Of a DNA stretch of 32,426 nt, positions 7,579 to 17,101 are shown piece after piece. The notes below the pieces were generated by a model. The model was not told the DNA's origin, did not search any database, and saw only the letters and a list, made by a program, of their open reading frames with translations. Origin of the DNA: Methylococcales bacterium (lineage in GTDB: Bacteria; Pseudomonadota; Gammaproteobacteria; Methylococcales; Methylomonadaceae); NCBI GenBank assembly GCA_026399015.1, contig JAPLRS010000018.1, positions 1 through 32,426 of the forward strand, read 5' to 3'. Position 1 is the stretch's first letter; every line of letters starts with the position of its first letter. Position numbers and translations under genes: made by a program.

Positions 7579-9600
7579 ATGACTGATAAAAGTAAACCTG
7601 ATAAAGAGCAAACTAAACAACATAACTTATTAGAGCCTGCAGGGCATAATAGTTTAGATGAAACCGAAGATCGGTTTCGTATCATGGCAGATCACGCTCC
7701 TGTGATGATCTGGATGGCTGGATTAGATAAATTATGTACTTTTTTTAACTTAGTCTGGCTCAACTTTACTGGGCGTACTTTAGATCAAGAAATTGGTAAT
7801 GGTTGGGCTGAAGCGGTTCATCCGCATGATTATGACAGATGTTTAGAAACTTATGTGTCAGCGTTTGATGCCCGAAAATCTTTCACAATGGAGTATAGAT
7901 TAAGACGTTCTGATGGTGAATATCGTTGGTTTATTGATAATGGCATACCTCACTATAATGCTCAAGGTGAGTTTTTAGGTTATCTCGGTTCGTGTATTGA
8001 TATCAATGATCGTAAGTATGCCGAACAATTAATGATTGAAGGGCGCCGAGAAGCTGAGCATGCTAATCAAATTAAATCTCAGTTTCTAGCAATGATGAGT
8101 CATGAAATTAGAACGCCTCTTAATGCAATTCTAGGTATATTAGAGTTATTGACTCAGACTTCACTTGATAATAGACAGCTTGAATATTTAAATGTTGCTA
8201 CTCTTGCGAGTAATAATTTGTTGGTCATTGTTAATGACATCTTAGACTTAACTAAAGTGGAATCAGGAATGCTCGAATTAGAGCATATCAATTTTGATGT
8301 GATTGAATTGACCCATTTGTGTGTGCGTTTAATGATGGGTAGCGCCAAAGTAAAGGGATTGAAGTTAGGCGTTTTTATTGAGCCTGAGGTAAGTTCATTG
8401 ATTTGTGGAGACCCCTTACGGTTTAAGCAAGTATTATTAAACTTGCTCAACAATGCTATAAAATTTACACTAAAAGGTAGTGTTACCGTTGTTTTATCTA
8501 AAACAACAAAATCCGCTACTGATGATGAATGTGTGTTATTGGTTGAAGTTATTGATACTGGGATAGGAATTTCACCGGAACTTCAGTCTGGGTTATTTGA
8601 GGTTTTTGTACAGGCTGATCCTTCTGATACTCGTAAATATGGCGGTAGCGGTTTGGGGTTAGCAATTTCCAAGCGATTGGTGACTTTATGGGGAGGCACT
8701 ATCGGATTGGATAGTTCGCTAAATGAAGGTAGTCGTTTTTGGTTTAGTGTGGGATCAGAGGCCACTTCGTTTAAAATTACCATAACACACGATTCAAAAG
8801 ATGCATCAAAAGAAACAGTGCCAGCAGGAGATTTAAAGGCATCTTTTGTAGCTAATATTTTATTAGTTGATGATAGTGTGATAAATCAAGCGGTTCTCTC
8901 ATCAATGTTAACTACCGTTGGTCACCAGGTAGATCTTGTAGGTTGTGGAGCTGATGCTATTAAAGCGATATCTGATAAGGAATATGATCTCATTTTAATG
9001 GATGTATCCATGCCTGATATGAGTGGTTTGGAAGCGACCACAATTATTCGACAATTGGCTGTAGGTTCTGATATCCCGATTATTGCTGTAACTGCTCATG
9101 CTTTGGCTGGCTATCAGGACAAGTGTTTGGCTGCGGGTATGAATGGTTATTTAACGAAACCTATTAGCCAGAAAGATTTATTGTCTGTTGTAAATACTTG
9201 GTGTGCAGTTAATTTGGGTGCTGCTGTTGAAGCAAATACGCATTTAGATCTGAAAATGGATGACAGAATCCTAAGTGAGTTAACTAAGCAATTTGGGCAA
9301 CAAAGAATCAATGAATTATTGCTCTTATTTCTTACTGATTTAAGTGCCCAATCTAAGGCCGTTAAATCTGCAGTTATTCAACATAACATATTAGACATTG
9401 AGCGCGAGTTACATACTATTAAAAGTTCCGCAACTATCTTTGGCGCCATAGCTTTACAAGAAAAGGCTATGGCCTTAGAGATTTATTGCAAAAATAAAGA
9501 TTTATCAAGTTTGCAGTATTTGGTAGATGATTTTTTAATTTGTGTAGAGCGTACTTCTAAGTTTATTAAAAGTATCTGTAAAGAACAACAGCAAACCTAG
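7579..9600 (+). CDS. Cytosolic hybrid histidine kinase PAS-HisKA-HATPase-REC-HPt
   Basis: The 673-aa protein has no membrane segment. A PAS domain spans about residues 28-150 (DRFRIMADHAPVMIWMAG through YLGSCIDINDR). The HisKA box is MMSHEIRTPLNAIL with His175. The HATPase domain has its N-box at LLNNAIKF and G-boxes at DTGIGIS and GGSGLGLAIS. A receiver follows with Asp475 (LILMDVSMPDMSG), then a C-terminal HPt domain with His612 (LHTIKSSAT). This gives a complete His-Asp-His relay in one chain, needing only a separate output regulator, and none is adjacent. It follows nafY by about 250 bp; whether it senses a nitrogen- or redox-related signal is unknown. The ribosome site is weak. Confidence 0.92.
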   Translation: MTDKSKPDKEQTKQHNLLEPAGHNSLDETEDRFRIMADHAPVMIWMAGLDKLCTFFNLVWLNFTGRTLDQEIGNGWAEAVHPHDYDRCLETYVSAFDARKSFTMEYRLRRSDGEYRWFIDNGIPHYNAQGEFLGYLGSCIDINDRKYAEQLMIEGRREAEHANQIKSQFLAMMSHEIRTPLNAILGILELLTQTSLDNRQLEYLNVATLASNNLLVIVNDILDLTKVESGMLELEHINFDVIELTHLCVRLMMGSAKVKGLKLGVFIEPEVSSLICGDPLRFKQVLLNLLNNAIKFTLKGSVTVVLSKTTKSATDDECVLLVEVIDTGIGISPELQSGLFEVFVQADPSDTRKYGGSGLGLAISKRLVTLWGGTIGLDSSLNEGSRFWFSVGSEATSFKITITHDSKDASKETVPAGDLKASFVANILLVDDSVINQAVLSSMLTTVGHQVDLVGCGADAIKAISDKEYDLILMDVSMPDMSGLEATTIIRQLAVGSDIPIIAVTAHALAGYQDKCLAAGMNGYLTKPISQKDLLSVVNTWCAVNLGAAVEANTHLDLKMDDRILSELTKQFGQQRINELLLLFLTDLSAQSKAVKSAVIQHNILDIERELHTIKSSATIFGAIALQEKAMALEIYCKNKDLSSLQYLVDDFLICVERTSKFIKSICKEQQQT

Positions 9601-9617
9601 TCGTCTTATCCTCGCTA

Positions 9618-9854
9618 TTATTCACTTTTTTTAACACGAATTTTAAAGCCCGCAACGGCAAGACCATTAAGATGGGTAATTGCCGCTTTAGCTTCACCGG
9701 GTTTTGGCATTTCAACAAAACCAAAGCCTTTTGAAAGCCCTGTGTCTTTGTCTAATACCACATTACAAGACTGAACTGCCCCATGTGCTTCAAATAAAGC
9801 GAGTAACTCTGCCTCAGTCGTGGTGCGTGCAAGATTACGAATAAGTATTTTCAT
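9618..9854 (-). CDS. Small RRM-type RNA-binding protein
   Basis: The 78-aa protein is a single RNA recognition motif. RNP2 is ILIRNL (residues 3-8) and RNP1 is KGFGFVEM (residues 42-49), with the aromatic residues that stack on RNA. Stand-alone RRM proteins like this are common in cyanobacteria and some proteobacteria, often linked to stress or cold response. The gene converges on the hybrid kinase gene, 17 bp apart with no clear terminator between them. The ribosome site is weak. Confidence 0.9.
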   Translation of the reverse strand: MKILIRNLARTTTEAELLALFEAHGAVQSCNVVLDKDTGLSKGFGFVEMPKPGEAKAAITHLNGLAVAGFKIRVKKSE

Positions 9855-10070
9855 TAATTTACCGTGTTATTTTTTAGTCCAGAAATTATACAGCTTATAA
9901 GACTATCTAAGCGACTATCGTTACAATGAAGTCGTTTTTTAAAAACTAGAATGGCTTTAATAGTTTAGGTGACCCTCCAAAATAAAGATAAATGATCAGC
10001 AGTAAATGCTATAAAATACGCGGTTGTTAATTTAACAGCCGATTTGTCGGCCATTAATACTGGTTTAGCT

Positions 10071-10523
10071 ATGCGATGTCCGTTTTGTGCGGCACAAGAA
10101 ACTCGGGTTCTGGATTCGAGGTTAATCAATGACGGTGATCAAGTGCGCCGTAGACGTGAGTGCAATGCGTGTAAAGAACGATTTACTACCTTTGAAATGG
10201 TAGAGTTGAATTTACCGCGGATTATTAAACGAGATGGCAATCGAGAGCCGTTTGATGAGTCCAAACTTCGGTCAGGCATGTTAAAGGCCTTGGAGAAAAG
10301 ACCGGTTAACACCGATGCTATTGAGTTAGCTATCACCCGTATCAAAAAAGAGTTAATGGAAAGAGGTGATAGAGAGATTCCAGTTTTAGAACTGGGTGAG
10401 AAGGTGATGAAAGAGTTAAGAGCCTTAGATCATGTGGCTTTTGTTAGATTCGCTTCGGTCTATCGTAGTTTTCAGGATGTCAGTGAGTTTACTGAAATGA
10501 TTAATAGTCTACAAAACAAGTAA
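10071..10523 (+). CDS. nrdR: Transcriptional repressor NrdR
   Basis: NrdR is a zinc-finger and ATP-cone repressor of ribonucleotide reductase genes. From this ATG the 150-aa protein begins [18 protein letters not shown], as NrdR normally does, and the CxxC pairs (RCPFC and ECNACKERF) form the zinc ribbon. The ATP-cone follows ([17 protein letters not shown]). The frame is open back to a TTG at 10044, but the canonical N-terminus starts at 10071. The stop overlaps the ribD start (TAATG). It is the first gene of the riboflavin operon, an arrangement common in gammaproteobacteria. The 216 bp upstream hold an AT-rich promoter-like region (TATAAAAT near 10010) but no firm element. Confidence 0.96.
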   Translation: MRCPFCAAQETRVLDSRLINDGDQVRRRRECNACKERFTTFEMVELNLPRIIKRDGNREPFDESKLRSGMLKALEKRPVNTDAIELAITRIKKELMERGDREIPVLELGEKVMKELRALDHVAFVRFASVYRSFQDVSEFTEMINSLQNK

Positions 10524-11623
10524 TGACAGCAGCTCTTGATGCTTTTTATATGGCTAGAGCTATTGAACTAGCAAAAAAAGGCTTATATACAACCGATCCT
10601 AATCCAAGAGTTGGCTGTGTGTTAGTTAGAGATAATGCAATTATTGCCGAAGGATGGCATGTTAAAGCCGGGCAAGGACACGCTGAAGTAGAAGCCTTAA
10701 AAAAAATATCTGATGCCACAGGGGCAACGGCTTATGTCACTTTAGAGCCTTGCAGTCATCATGGTAAAACGCCACCTTGTTGCGACGCCTTAATTGTATC
10801 GGGTATAAAGCGAGTGGTGGTTGCTATGCAAGATCCTAATCCTTTGGTAGCAGGGCGTGGTTTAGATAAGTTAAAACTAGCGGGATGTGAAGTTGTATGC
10901 GGGGTTTTAGAAGAGTCTGCTAAAGCTTTAAATCGGGGTTTTATTGCTAGAATGGTTAATAACCGCCCGTTTGTCCGTAGCAAATTAGCCATGAGTTTAG
11001 ATGGTCGCACAGCCATGGCTAATGGAGAAAGTAAATGGATTACTTCGGCCCAGGCAAGAGGAGATGTACAAACTTTAAGGGCAGAAAGTTCGGCTATTTT
11101 AACGGGTATTAATACTGTGCTGGCGGATGATCCGTCTTTAAATGCTAGAGTTGATGAGCCGGTTAGCCAACCCATTAGAGTGGTTTTAGATACGCATTTA
11201 GCGATGCCATTGACGGCTAAAATGCTTAGTGTAGAGGGACGCAGTATCATTTTAACAGCGTCAACGGATACAGATAAAGTTAAGCGTTTAGAGGAAGTTG
11301 GGTTTGAAGTTTATCAGTTGCCACTAAAACAAAGTCGTTTAGACTTAACGTATGTGATGCGTTTTTTAGCGGAGCAACAGATCAACGAGGTTTTGGTAGA
11401 GGCAGGTGCTGTGTTAAACGGAGCTTTGCTGGCCGAAGGTTTAGTTGATGAATGGGTGGTTTACATGGCACCTTGTGTTTTAGGCGATCAGGGCCGCGGT
11501 TTATTTAATTTGCCTAGTTTACAATCGATGGCAGATAAAAAGACCTTTGTGTGGCGTGATACTAGACAGGTAGGGCCGGATTTAAAGTTAACGCTGACTA
11601 CCGCGTTACCTAAGCGCTATTAA
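10523..11623 (+). CDS. ribD: Riboflavin biosynthesis deaminase/reductase RibD
   Basis: RibD is bifunctional. Its N-terminal deaminase acts on the pyrimidine made after GTP cyclohydrolase II, and its C-terminal NADPH-dependent reductase reduces the ribosyl side chain. The 366-aa protein shows the zinc-binding deaminase residues His53 (GHAEVEAL), Cys77 (EPCSHHG) and Cys86 (PPCCDALI). The reductase half begins around residue 150 (RPFVRSKLAMSLDGRTAM) with LTGINTVLADDPSLNAR. The start overlaps the nrdR stop, so translation is coupled. Length is typical. Confidence 0.97.
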   Translation: MTAALDAFYMARAIELAKKGLYTTDPNPRVGCVLVRDNAIIAEGWHVKAGQGHAEVEALKKISDATGATAYVTLEPCSHHGKTPPCCDALIVSGIKRVVVAMQDPNPLVAGRGLDKLKLAGCEVVCGVLEESAKALNRGFIARMVNNRPFVRSKLAMSLDGRTAMANGESKWITSAQARGDVQTLRAESSAILTGINTVLADDPSLNARVDEPVSQPIRVVLDTHLAMPLTAKMLSVEGRSIILTASTDTDKVKRLEEVGFEVYQLPLKQSRLDLTYVMRFLAEQQINEVLVEAGAVLNGALLAEGLVDEWVVYMAPCVLGDQGRGLFNLPSLQSMADKKTFVWRDTRQVGPDLKLTLTTALPKRY

Positions 11624-11642
11624 ACAGATATATAGGGTTTTA

Positions 11643-12299
11643 ATGTTTACAGGTATTATTTTAGCAATCGGTAAAATTGCAGCGATAGAACGAAAATCGG
11701 GTGATTGTCGTTTAAAGATTGATACTGGTAACTTAGATTTAACAGGTACTTTGCTAGGCGATAGTATTGCTGTTAATGGGGTTTGTTTAACTGCCGTTGA
11801 ATTAGGAACACAATACTTTTGTGCTGATGTCTCTAATGAAACCTTATCTAGAACAGTGTTAGTCAATGCCACAATAGGTACGCCAGTTAATTTAGAATTG
11901 GCATTAACACCCGCAACGCGCATGGGTGGGCATATTGTCAGTGGTCATGTGGATGGTATGGGTAAGCTGTTAGAAAAAAAGCCGGATGGTCGATCTATTC
12001 GTTTTACTTTTAAGGCCCCTGATAATTTAGCAAAATATATTGCTGAAAAAGGTTCTATTTGTATTAATGGTATTAGTTTGACTGTCAATGAAGTTAAGGG
12101 GGCTCAGTTTAGCGTTAACATTGTGCCTTATACTTTAAAAGATACAACCTTAGCTCTTTTAGTCGTGGGAGATTTGGTTAATTTAGAAGTGGATTTGTTA
12201 GCTCGTTATATGGAACGCCTAATGTTGGGCGAGGCCGCCGCTGCGCCGTCTAGCGGTATTACTGAAGAATTATTACAAAAGAGTGGATTTTTTGGCTAA
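11643..12299 (+). CDS. ribE: Riboflavin synthase alpha chain RibE
   Basis: This enzyme dismutates two lumazine molecules into riboflavin. The 218-aa protein starts MFTGIILAIGKI, has the catalytic N-terminal motif SIAVNGVCLTAVE, and shows the duplicated barrel with the second repeat near GHVDGMGKL and ICINGISLTVNEV. It lies 19 bp after ribD and its stop overlaps the ribBX start (TAATG). No FMN riboswitch fits into the short spacer. Confidence 0.97.
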   Translation: MFTGIILAIGKIAAIERKSGDCRLKIDTGNLDLTGTLLGDSIAVNGVCLTAVELGTQYFCADVSNETLSRTVLVNATIGTPVNLELALTPATRMGGHIVSGHVDGMGKLLEKKPDGRSIRFTFKAPDNLAKYIAEKGSICINGISLTVNEVKGAQFSVNIVPYTLKDTTLALLVVGDLVNLEVDLLARYMERLMLGEAAAAPSSGITEELLQKSGFFG

Positions 12300-13402
12300 T
12301 GAATACAATTGAAGAAATCATAGAAGATTTAAAACAAGGCAAGATGGTTATCATTATGGATGATGAAGACCGTGAAAATGAAGGGGATTTGTTAATGGCA
12401 GCCGCCTTTACCAGACCAGAAGATATTAATTTTATGGCGCGTTATGGACGAGGATTAATTTGCTTAACCTTAACTAATGAGCGTTGCCAACAACTGCGTT
12501 TACCCTTAATGGTTAACGAGAATAAAACCTCTCATTCAACCAACTTTACAGTTTCAATTGAAGCCGCCACGGGTGTTACTACCGGCATTTCAGCAGCCGA
12601 TAGAGCTAGAACTGTGCAAGCTGCAGTTGCCCCTAACGCTAATCCAGAAGATTTAGTACAACCTGGCCATATCTTTCCGTTAATGGCTAAGCCAGGCGGA
12701 GTGTTACGCCGTGCAGGTCATACAGAAGCGGGCTGTGATTTAGCTAAATTAGCCGGCGTTGATCCTTCTGCAGTGATTGTAGAAATTCTTAATGAAGATG
12801 GCTCAATGGCCAGACGTCCCGATTTAGAAGTGTTTGCTAAAGAACACAATTTAAAGATGGGTACCATTGCGGATTTAATACATTATCGTATTCAAAATGA
12901 AAATACCCTAGAGCGCATTAGTGAATGTTTGCTTCCAACGGAGTTTGGAGAGTTTCGTTTATATGCTTATCAAGATAAAAACGATAATAACCTGCATCTT
13001 GCCTTAGTTATGGGCGATGTTTCAGCAGATGAGCCCGTGTTAGTTAGAGTGCATGCACGTAATTTATTAGATGATGTATTCTCATCTCATAGAAATGAAG
13101 GCAGTGTATCTATTAGAACTGCCATGCAAAAAATTGCTGAAGAAGGTCGAGGCGTCTTGGTCGTTATTAGACAATCTGAAGATAATAAATCTTTAGCAGA
13201 ACTTATCCATAGTTATCAACTAGAAGATAATGGGGTTTCAACTACACTAAATAAGGCAGACGCGGCCGATTGGCGTATGACAGGGACAGGGTCTAGAATA
13301 TTATTAGATTTAGGCGTGCATAAACTTAAAGTTTTAGGCACGCAAAAGAAATATGTAGGTTTATCAGGTTTTGATCTTGAAGTTTCAGAACATGTGGGTT
13401 AA
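12299..13402 (+). CDS. ribBX: 3,4-dihydroxy-2-butanone-4-phosphate synthase with degenerate GTP cyclohydrolase II domain (RibBX)
   Basis: The N-terminal half (to about residue 200) is a complete DHBP synthase, with the acidic catalytic loop [16 protein letters not shown] and the [13 protein letters not shown] motif. It makes the four-carbon donor for lumazine from ribulose 5-phosphate. The C-terminal half aligns with GTP cyclohydrolase II but has lost its catalytic site. The three zinc cysteines expected in the GDxFxSxRCDCG region are replaced ([15 protein letters not shown]), and the EGRNIGL stretch reads EDNKSLAE. Such RibB-RibX fusions are known, and the X domain is thought to be non-catalytic. 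A separate ribA is therefore needed elsewhere. Confidence 0.93.
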   Translation: MNTIEEIIEDLKQGKMVIIMDDEDRENEGDLLMAAAFTRPEDINFMARYGRGLICLTLTNERCQQLRLPLMVNENKTSHSTNFTVSIEAATGVTTGISAADRARTVQAAVAPNANPEDLVQPGHIFPLMAKPGGVLRRAGHTEAGCDLAKLAGVDPSAVIVEILNEDGSMARRPDLEVFAKEHNLKMGTIADLIHYRIQNENTLERISECLLPTEFGEFRLYAYQDKNDNNLHLALVMGDVSADEPVLVRVHARNLLDDVFSSHRNEGSVSIRTAMQKIAEEGRGVLVVIRQSEDNKSLAELIHSYQLEDNGVSTTLNKADAADWRMTGTGSRILLDLGVHKLKVLGTQKKYVGLSGFDLEVSEHVG

Positions 13403-13460
13403 TCCAAAATTTAGCAAGATTAATCAGTAAGAATTTTTGTCAATAAATAAGAGAAAGAAT

Positions 13461-13937
13461 ATGTCAGCGATAAAAACATTTGAAGGTAATTTATTAGTCA
13501 ACGGTGGTAAATTTTGTATTGTGGCCTCGCGTTTCAATAGTTTTATTGTTGAGCAATTAGAAGCAGGTGCAATTGACGCTTTAGTAAGACACGGTGCCAA
13601 TAAAGCTGACATTAGTTTAGTAAAAGCACCAGGTGCATTTGAATTACCTGTGGTAGTACAACGCGTTGCAGCGACTAAAAAGTATGATGCCATTATTGCT
13701 TTAGGTGCGGTTATTAGAGGCGGCACTCCACATTTTGAATATGTTGCCGGTGAATGTGTTAAGGGTATTGCAACCGTCTCTTTACAATACAATATTCCAG
13801 TCAGTTTTGGCGTATTAACGGTAGATTCAATTGAACAAGCGATTGAACGAGCGGGTACTAAAGCCGGTAATAAAGGTGCAGAAGCAGCTTTATCAGTGAT
13901 TGAGATGGTGAGTTTGTTTAATAATTTGGAAGCCTAA
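13461..13937 (+). CDS. ribH: 6,7-dimethyl-8-ribityllumazine synthase RibH
   Basis: RibH condenses the RibD pathway product with dihydroxybutanone phosphate to form lumazine, as an icosahedral or pentameric assembly. The 158-aa protein shows [12 protein letters not shown], the phosphate/substrate region [11 protein letters not shown], and the catalytic histidine in [17 protein letters not shown]. The ATG at 13461 has a GAGAAAGA ribosome site; a TTG eight codons upstream is in frame but less likely. The stop overlaps nusB (TAATG). Confidence 0.97.
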   Translation: MSAIKTFEGNLLVNGGKFCIVASRFNSFIVEQLEAGAIDALVRHGANKADISLVKAPGAFELPVVVQRVAATKKYDAIIALGAVIRGGTPHFEYVAGECVKGIATVSLQYNIPVSFGVLTVDSIEQAIERAGTKAGNKGAEAALSVIEMVSLFNNLEA

Positions 13938-14404
13938 TGAGTCAAGCACGTACCAATGCCCGTAAAGCTGGTGTTCAGGCTTTATATCAATGGCAAATGA
14001 CCGGGCAAAGTCTAGTAGAAATTGAGCGGCAGTTTAATGAAGAACAGCGTCTTAAAGACGCCCAAAAGAGTTATTTCGTCGAGATTTTTCATGGTGTTCC
14101 CAAAAATCTTGAAGTGATCGATGCAGCGTTAAGTGAGTTTGTGGATCGTCCGGTTGATCAAATTGATCCGGTTGAGCGCGCTATATTAAGAATAGGCGCG
14201 TATGAACTGCTTAATCGTTTAGATATGCCGTTTAAAGTTGTTTTAAATGAAGCCATTAACCTAGCAAAATGCTTTGGGGCTGATGGTAGTCATAAATATG
14301 TGAATGGTATCTTAGACAAATTGGCTCAGCAAAGACGCCAAGTCGAAGTCAAAATTAAAACTGCAGCAGTAAATACGAGTAAAGATGAAACTGGCGGTCT
14401 ATAA
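13937..14404 (+). CDS. nusB: Transcription antitermination factor NusB
   Basis: NusB pairs with NusE (S10) on boxA RNA to drive rRNA antitermination. The 155-aa all-helical protein begins SQARTNARKAGVQALYQWQM and has the family stretches DQIDPVERAILRIGAYELL and VVLNEAINLAKCFG, followed by the usual KYVNGILDKLAQ helix. The ATG overlaps the ribH stop, a conserved ribH-nusB coupling. The short basic tail after the core fold is variable. Confidence 0.97.
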   Translation: MSQARTNARKAGVQALYQWQMTGQSLVEIERQFNEEQRLKDAQKSYFVEIFHGVPKNLEVIDAALSEFVDRPVDQIDPVERAILRIGAYELLNRLDMPFKVVLNEAINLAKCFGADGSHKYVNGILDKLAQQRRQVEVKIKTAAVNTSKDETGGL

Positions 14405-14437
14405 ACTGCTGGTTTTATAAGTTTCTAAACGACAACA

Positions 14438-15376
14438 ATGGCTTTGACAGAATTTTCTCTTATTCAACAGTTTTTTGCACAGCAACAGCTAAAGAATACA
14501 GAAACGCGTCTAGGAATCGGTGATGATTGTGCCTTGTTGTCGGTTCCTGCAGCTTATCAATTAGCCGTTACCGCAGACACCATGGTGGAAGGTGTGCACT
14601 TTTTTGCGGGTGCTGATCCAGAACAGTTAGGGCATAAACTGTTAGCGGTTAATTTAAGTGATTTAGCCAGTATGGGTGCCAAACCACTGGCTGTTACTTT
14701 AGCTTTAACGTTACCTGCTGTTGATGCCGAATGGTTAGCGGCTTTTTCTAAGGGCTTCTTAAATCTTGCTGAGCAATATAATGTTGATCTTATTGGTGGT
14801 GATACCACATCTGGCCCTTTAACACTGACTGTGCAAGCCATGGGGTTGGTCCCTGACCACAAAGCCTTGTTACGTTCTGGTGCTAAGGCAGGTGATTTAA
14901 TTTATATGACTGGCGCTTTGGGTGATGCTGGTCTGGGATTAAAAATTAATTTGGGTTATCAATGTGACCAGCCACAAGCGGCTTTACAGCGTTTTAATAC
15001 GCCAGATCCTCAAGTGCAAGCAGGCTTAGATTTAATCGGTATTGCGAGTGCATGTATTGATTTATCAGATGGTTTGGCGTCAGATTTGGGCCATATTCTT
15101 AAGCAGAGTCAAGTGGGTGCCTGTTTAGATTGGGCGAACTTACCCATCTCTGCAGAAGTACATAGTTATATTGCTAACACCGGTGATTGGGCTATGCCCT
15201 TAACAGCAGGCGATGATTACGAATTGTGTTTTACCGTCAGTCCAGATAAGGTAACTCAATTAAGAGCCGAGTACACGCCCATTGGGGTGATTGAATCAAC
15301 ACTTGGCTTACGCTTACGCAAAGACAATATTATTCAAGAATTTAATAGTAAAGGTTATGAACATTTTTCTAAATAG
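14438..15376 (+). CDS. thiL: Thiamine-monophosphate kinase ThiL
   Basis: ThiL phosphorylates thiamine monophosphate to the active pyrophosphate. The 312-aa protein has the metal/ATP motif RLGIGDDCALL, the TADTMVEGVHF segment, the NLSDLASMGAKP motif and LIGGDTTSGPL, all typical of the PurM-like superfamily. The C-terminal substrate site DLSDGLASDLGH and TAGDDYELCF are intact. It follows nusB by 33 bp and overlaps pgpA by 20 bp. Confidence 0.97.
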   Translation: MALTEFSLIQQFFAQQQLKNTETRLGIGDDCALLSVPAAYQLAVTADTMVEGVHFFAGADPEQLGHKLLAVNLSDLASMGAKPLAVTLALTLPAVDAEWLAAFSKGFLNLAEQYNVDLIGGDTTSGPLTLTVQAMGLVPDHKALLRSGAKAGDLIYMTGALGDAGLGLKINLGYQCDQPQAALQRFNTPDPQVQAGLDLIGIASACIDLSDGLASDLGHILKQSQVGACLDWANLPISAEVHSYIANTGDWAMPLTAGDDYELCFTVSPDKVTQLRAEYTPIGVIESTLGLRLRKDNIIQEFNSKGYEHFSK

Positions 15377-15872
15377 TACCTACGGCGCCAACAAACTCAC
15401 TCCTAGACAGATACTCTCTGATCCTATTTTGTTTTTAGCATTTGGTTTTGGTTCTGGATTAGCAAAAAAAGCCCCGGGTACGATGGGGACAGTGGCGGCT
15501 ATTCCGGTGTATTGGTTGTTTGCTCAAACAAACTTTATTGCCTATAGTGTATTAACGGCTATAGCCTGTATTGCGGGGATTTGGATTTGTGGTATTGCGG
15601 CTAATAAATTAGCAGAACATGACTTTGGTGGGATTGTTTGGGATGAGGTAGCTGGGTACCTAGTGACCCTGTGGTTAGTACCCTGTACATGGCAAACTAT
15701 GTTGGCTGGTTTTGTGTTATTTAGAGTTTTTGATATTTTAAAGCCTTGGCCTATTCGGTGGTTAGATCGTCATGTGGAAGGCGGTTTTGGCATTATGATA
15801 GATGATATTTTAGCGGCTGTTTTTGCCGGTGGCTTATTGTTATTGATGGTTAATTATCAATGGCTCAGTTAA
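15357..15872 (+). CDS. pgpA: Phosphatidylglycerophosphatase A PgpA
   Basis: PgpA dephosphorylates phosphatidylglycerol phosphate at the inner membrane. The 171-aa protein shows GFGSGLAKKAPGTMGT, the GGIVWDEVAGYL motif and FRVFDILKPWPIRWLD, plus GGFGIMIDDILAA near the end, with several hydrophobic segments. The ATG at 15357 lies inside thiL (20-bp overlap) with AAAGG just upstream; a frame open to a TTG at 15291 would give a long unusual N-terminus. It is the last gene of the nrdR-rib operon. Confidence 0.94.
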   Translation: MNIFLNSTYGANKLTPRQILSDPILFLAFGFGSGLAKKAPGTMGTVAAIPVYWLFAQTNFIAYSVLTAIACIAGIWICGIAANKLAEHDFGGIVWDEVAGYLVTLWLVPCTWQTMLAGFVLFRVFDILKPWPIRWLDRHVEGGFGIMIDDILAAVFAGGLLLLMVNYQWLS

Positions 15873-16033
15873 ATTATCCGTCCTTAAATAATCTATGTTA
15901 GTATTGGTCTAAACGAGAGAGCAAAGTGTTTGTATTCACCTAAATTTTCTTGTGATCTCAACTGTCCATGTCGGCTGATTTTTAGTGTTATCTGGATTAG
16001 TTCAATGATAAGTACTTGGAGAAACTGCTGTTT

Positions 16034-16627
16034 ATGCAAAATGCTCCACCTACCATCACCGCATTTACTCTCTTAGAGTTATTAATCACACTCTCTATTG
16101 CCGCATTACTGTTTGGTATGGTTATGCCAAGTTTTACAAGGCTAGTTTCAAGTAATCAACTAAGCAGCATTATTAACGAGTGGGTAACGGAATTAAATTA
16201 TGCCCGTAGTGTAGCCATCAAACGTAATCAGCAAGTTGTAGTTAGAAAAACAGGCTTGCAATGGGAGCAGGGTTGGCAAGTATTTGTGGATATTAATCGC
16301 AGTGCAGCCATTAATAGGAACGTCTTGGATACAGATGATATTTTATTAAGAGTGCATTCGGCACTGCCAATTAATTTTACCTTAAGAGGTAATAATAGGT
16401 TTACCAACTTTATTAGGTTTAAGCCCAATGGCACGAGTAGTAGTTTTGGTAGCTTTGTAATTTGTGATAATCACAGTGGTAGAAATATTCCAGAACCTAA
16501 TAAATCAAGATTAATCACCGTTAATGCCGCCGGCAGAATCCATTTAGGACTGGATACTGATAATGATGGTATACCAGAAAGAGATGATGGCAGTGAAATA
16601 GTCTCTTGTACCGTATCACCTTTTTAA
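16034..16627 (+). CDS. fimT: Minor type IV prepilin of the FimT/GspH family
   Basis: The 197-aa protein has a short leader then a type III signal, TAFTLLELLITLSIAALLFGM. Glu5 is present, but Ala stands at -1 where Gly is usual. The helix is followed by the GspH pattern SFTRLVSSNQLSSIINEWVTELNYARSVAIKRNQQVVV. These minor pilins prime type IV pilus assembly. An in-frame TTG at 16016 would add six residues; I prefer the ATG at 16034. The 160 bp before it hold no clear promoter or terminator. It is the first gene of the minor-pilin set. Confidence 0.88.
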   Translation: MQNAPPTITAFTLLELLITLSIAALLFGMVMPSFTRLVSSNQLSSIINEWVTELNYARSVAIKRNQQVVVRKTGLQWEQGWQVFVDINRSAAINRNVLDTDDILLRVHSALPINFTLRGNNRFTNFIRFKPNGTSSSFGSFVICDNHSGRNIPEPNKSRLITVNAAGRIHLGLDTDNDGIPERDDGSEIVSCTVSPF

Positions 16628-17101
16628 ATGCTAAATCGACGCTTAGGGTTTACCTTAATCGAAGTTTTAATAGCTTTACTGATTATGGCTATTGGCTTTT
16701 TAGGCTTAGCTAATATACAGATCATTAGTTTAAAAAATAGTCAAAGTGCCTATAATCGGAGTCAGGCGACTCTTATTGCTTACGATGTTATAGATAGAAT
16801 GCGCTTAAATTCAACCGTTACACCATTCTATTTAACAACACGCGTTGGCACTCAATTAACTACTACTCAAGCCCACTGTACGCAGTGTACAGACCTTAAT
16901 AACGCATGTACGCCAACTCAAATTGCCACCTTAGATTTATGTGAGTGGCAATTACAATTATCCAAATTACCAGTTGGAGCAACAGGAACAATTCATAAAT
17001 ATAATGACGGGGTGTTTGAGCTTTCTATTGTTTGGTATGACCACGCGAATGTTAATGCCAGTGAGCAGAACTCGCAGTTAAACATTGGGTTTTATTTATG
17101 A
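16628..17101 (+). CDS. pilV: Minor type IV prepilin PilV
   Basis: The 157-aa protein starts with the short basic leader MLNRRLG, cleaved before FTLIEVLIALLIMAIGFLGL, and continues ANIQIISLKNSQSAYNRSQA, the PilV pattern. The mature part has several cysteines (CTQCTDLNNAC) and the CEWQ segment near the C-terminus. The ATG follows the fimT stop directly, and the stop overlaps pilW (ATGA). It probably joins the priming complex at the pilus tip. Confidence 0.92.
   Translation: MLNRRLGFTLIEVLIALLIMAIGFLGLANIQIISLKNSQSAYNRSQATLIAYDVIDRMRLNSTVTPFYLTTRVGTQLTTTQAHCTQCTDLNNACTPTQIATLDLCEWQLQLSKLPVGATGTIHKYNDGVFELSIVWYDHANVNASEQNSQLNIGFYL

Noticed and set aside
10759..11250. 163-aa leftward ORF within ribD
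   Set aside because: It is antisense to a complete RibD with intact catalytic motifs, and has no family resemblance.
11606..11643. FMN riboswitch ahead of the rib genes
   Set aside because: The spacer is only 19 bp and no RFN-like conserved segments were seen here or before nrdR.
15291..15356. Upstream TTG start for PgpA
   Set aside because: It would lie deep inside thiL and add 22 residues not typical of PgpA; the ATG at 15357 has a usable ribosome site.
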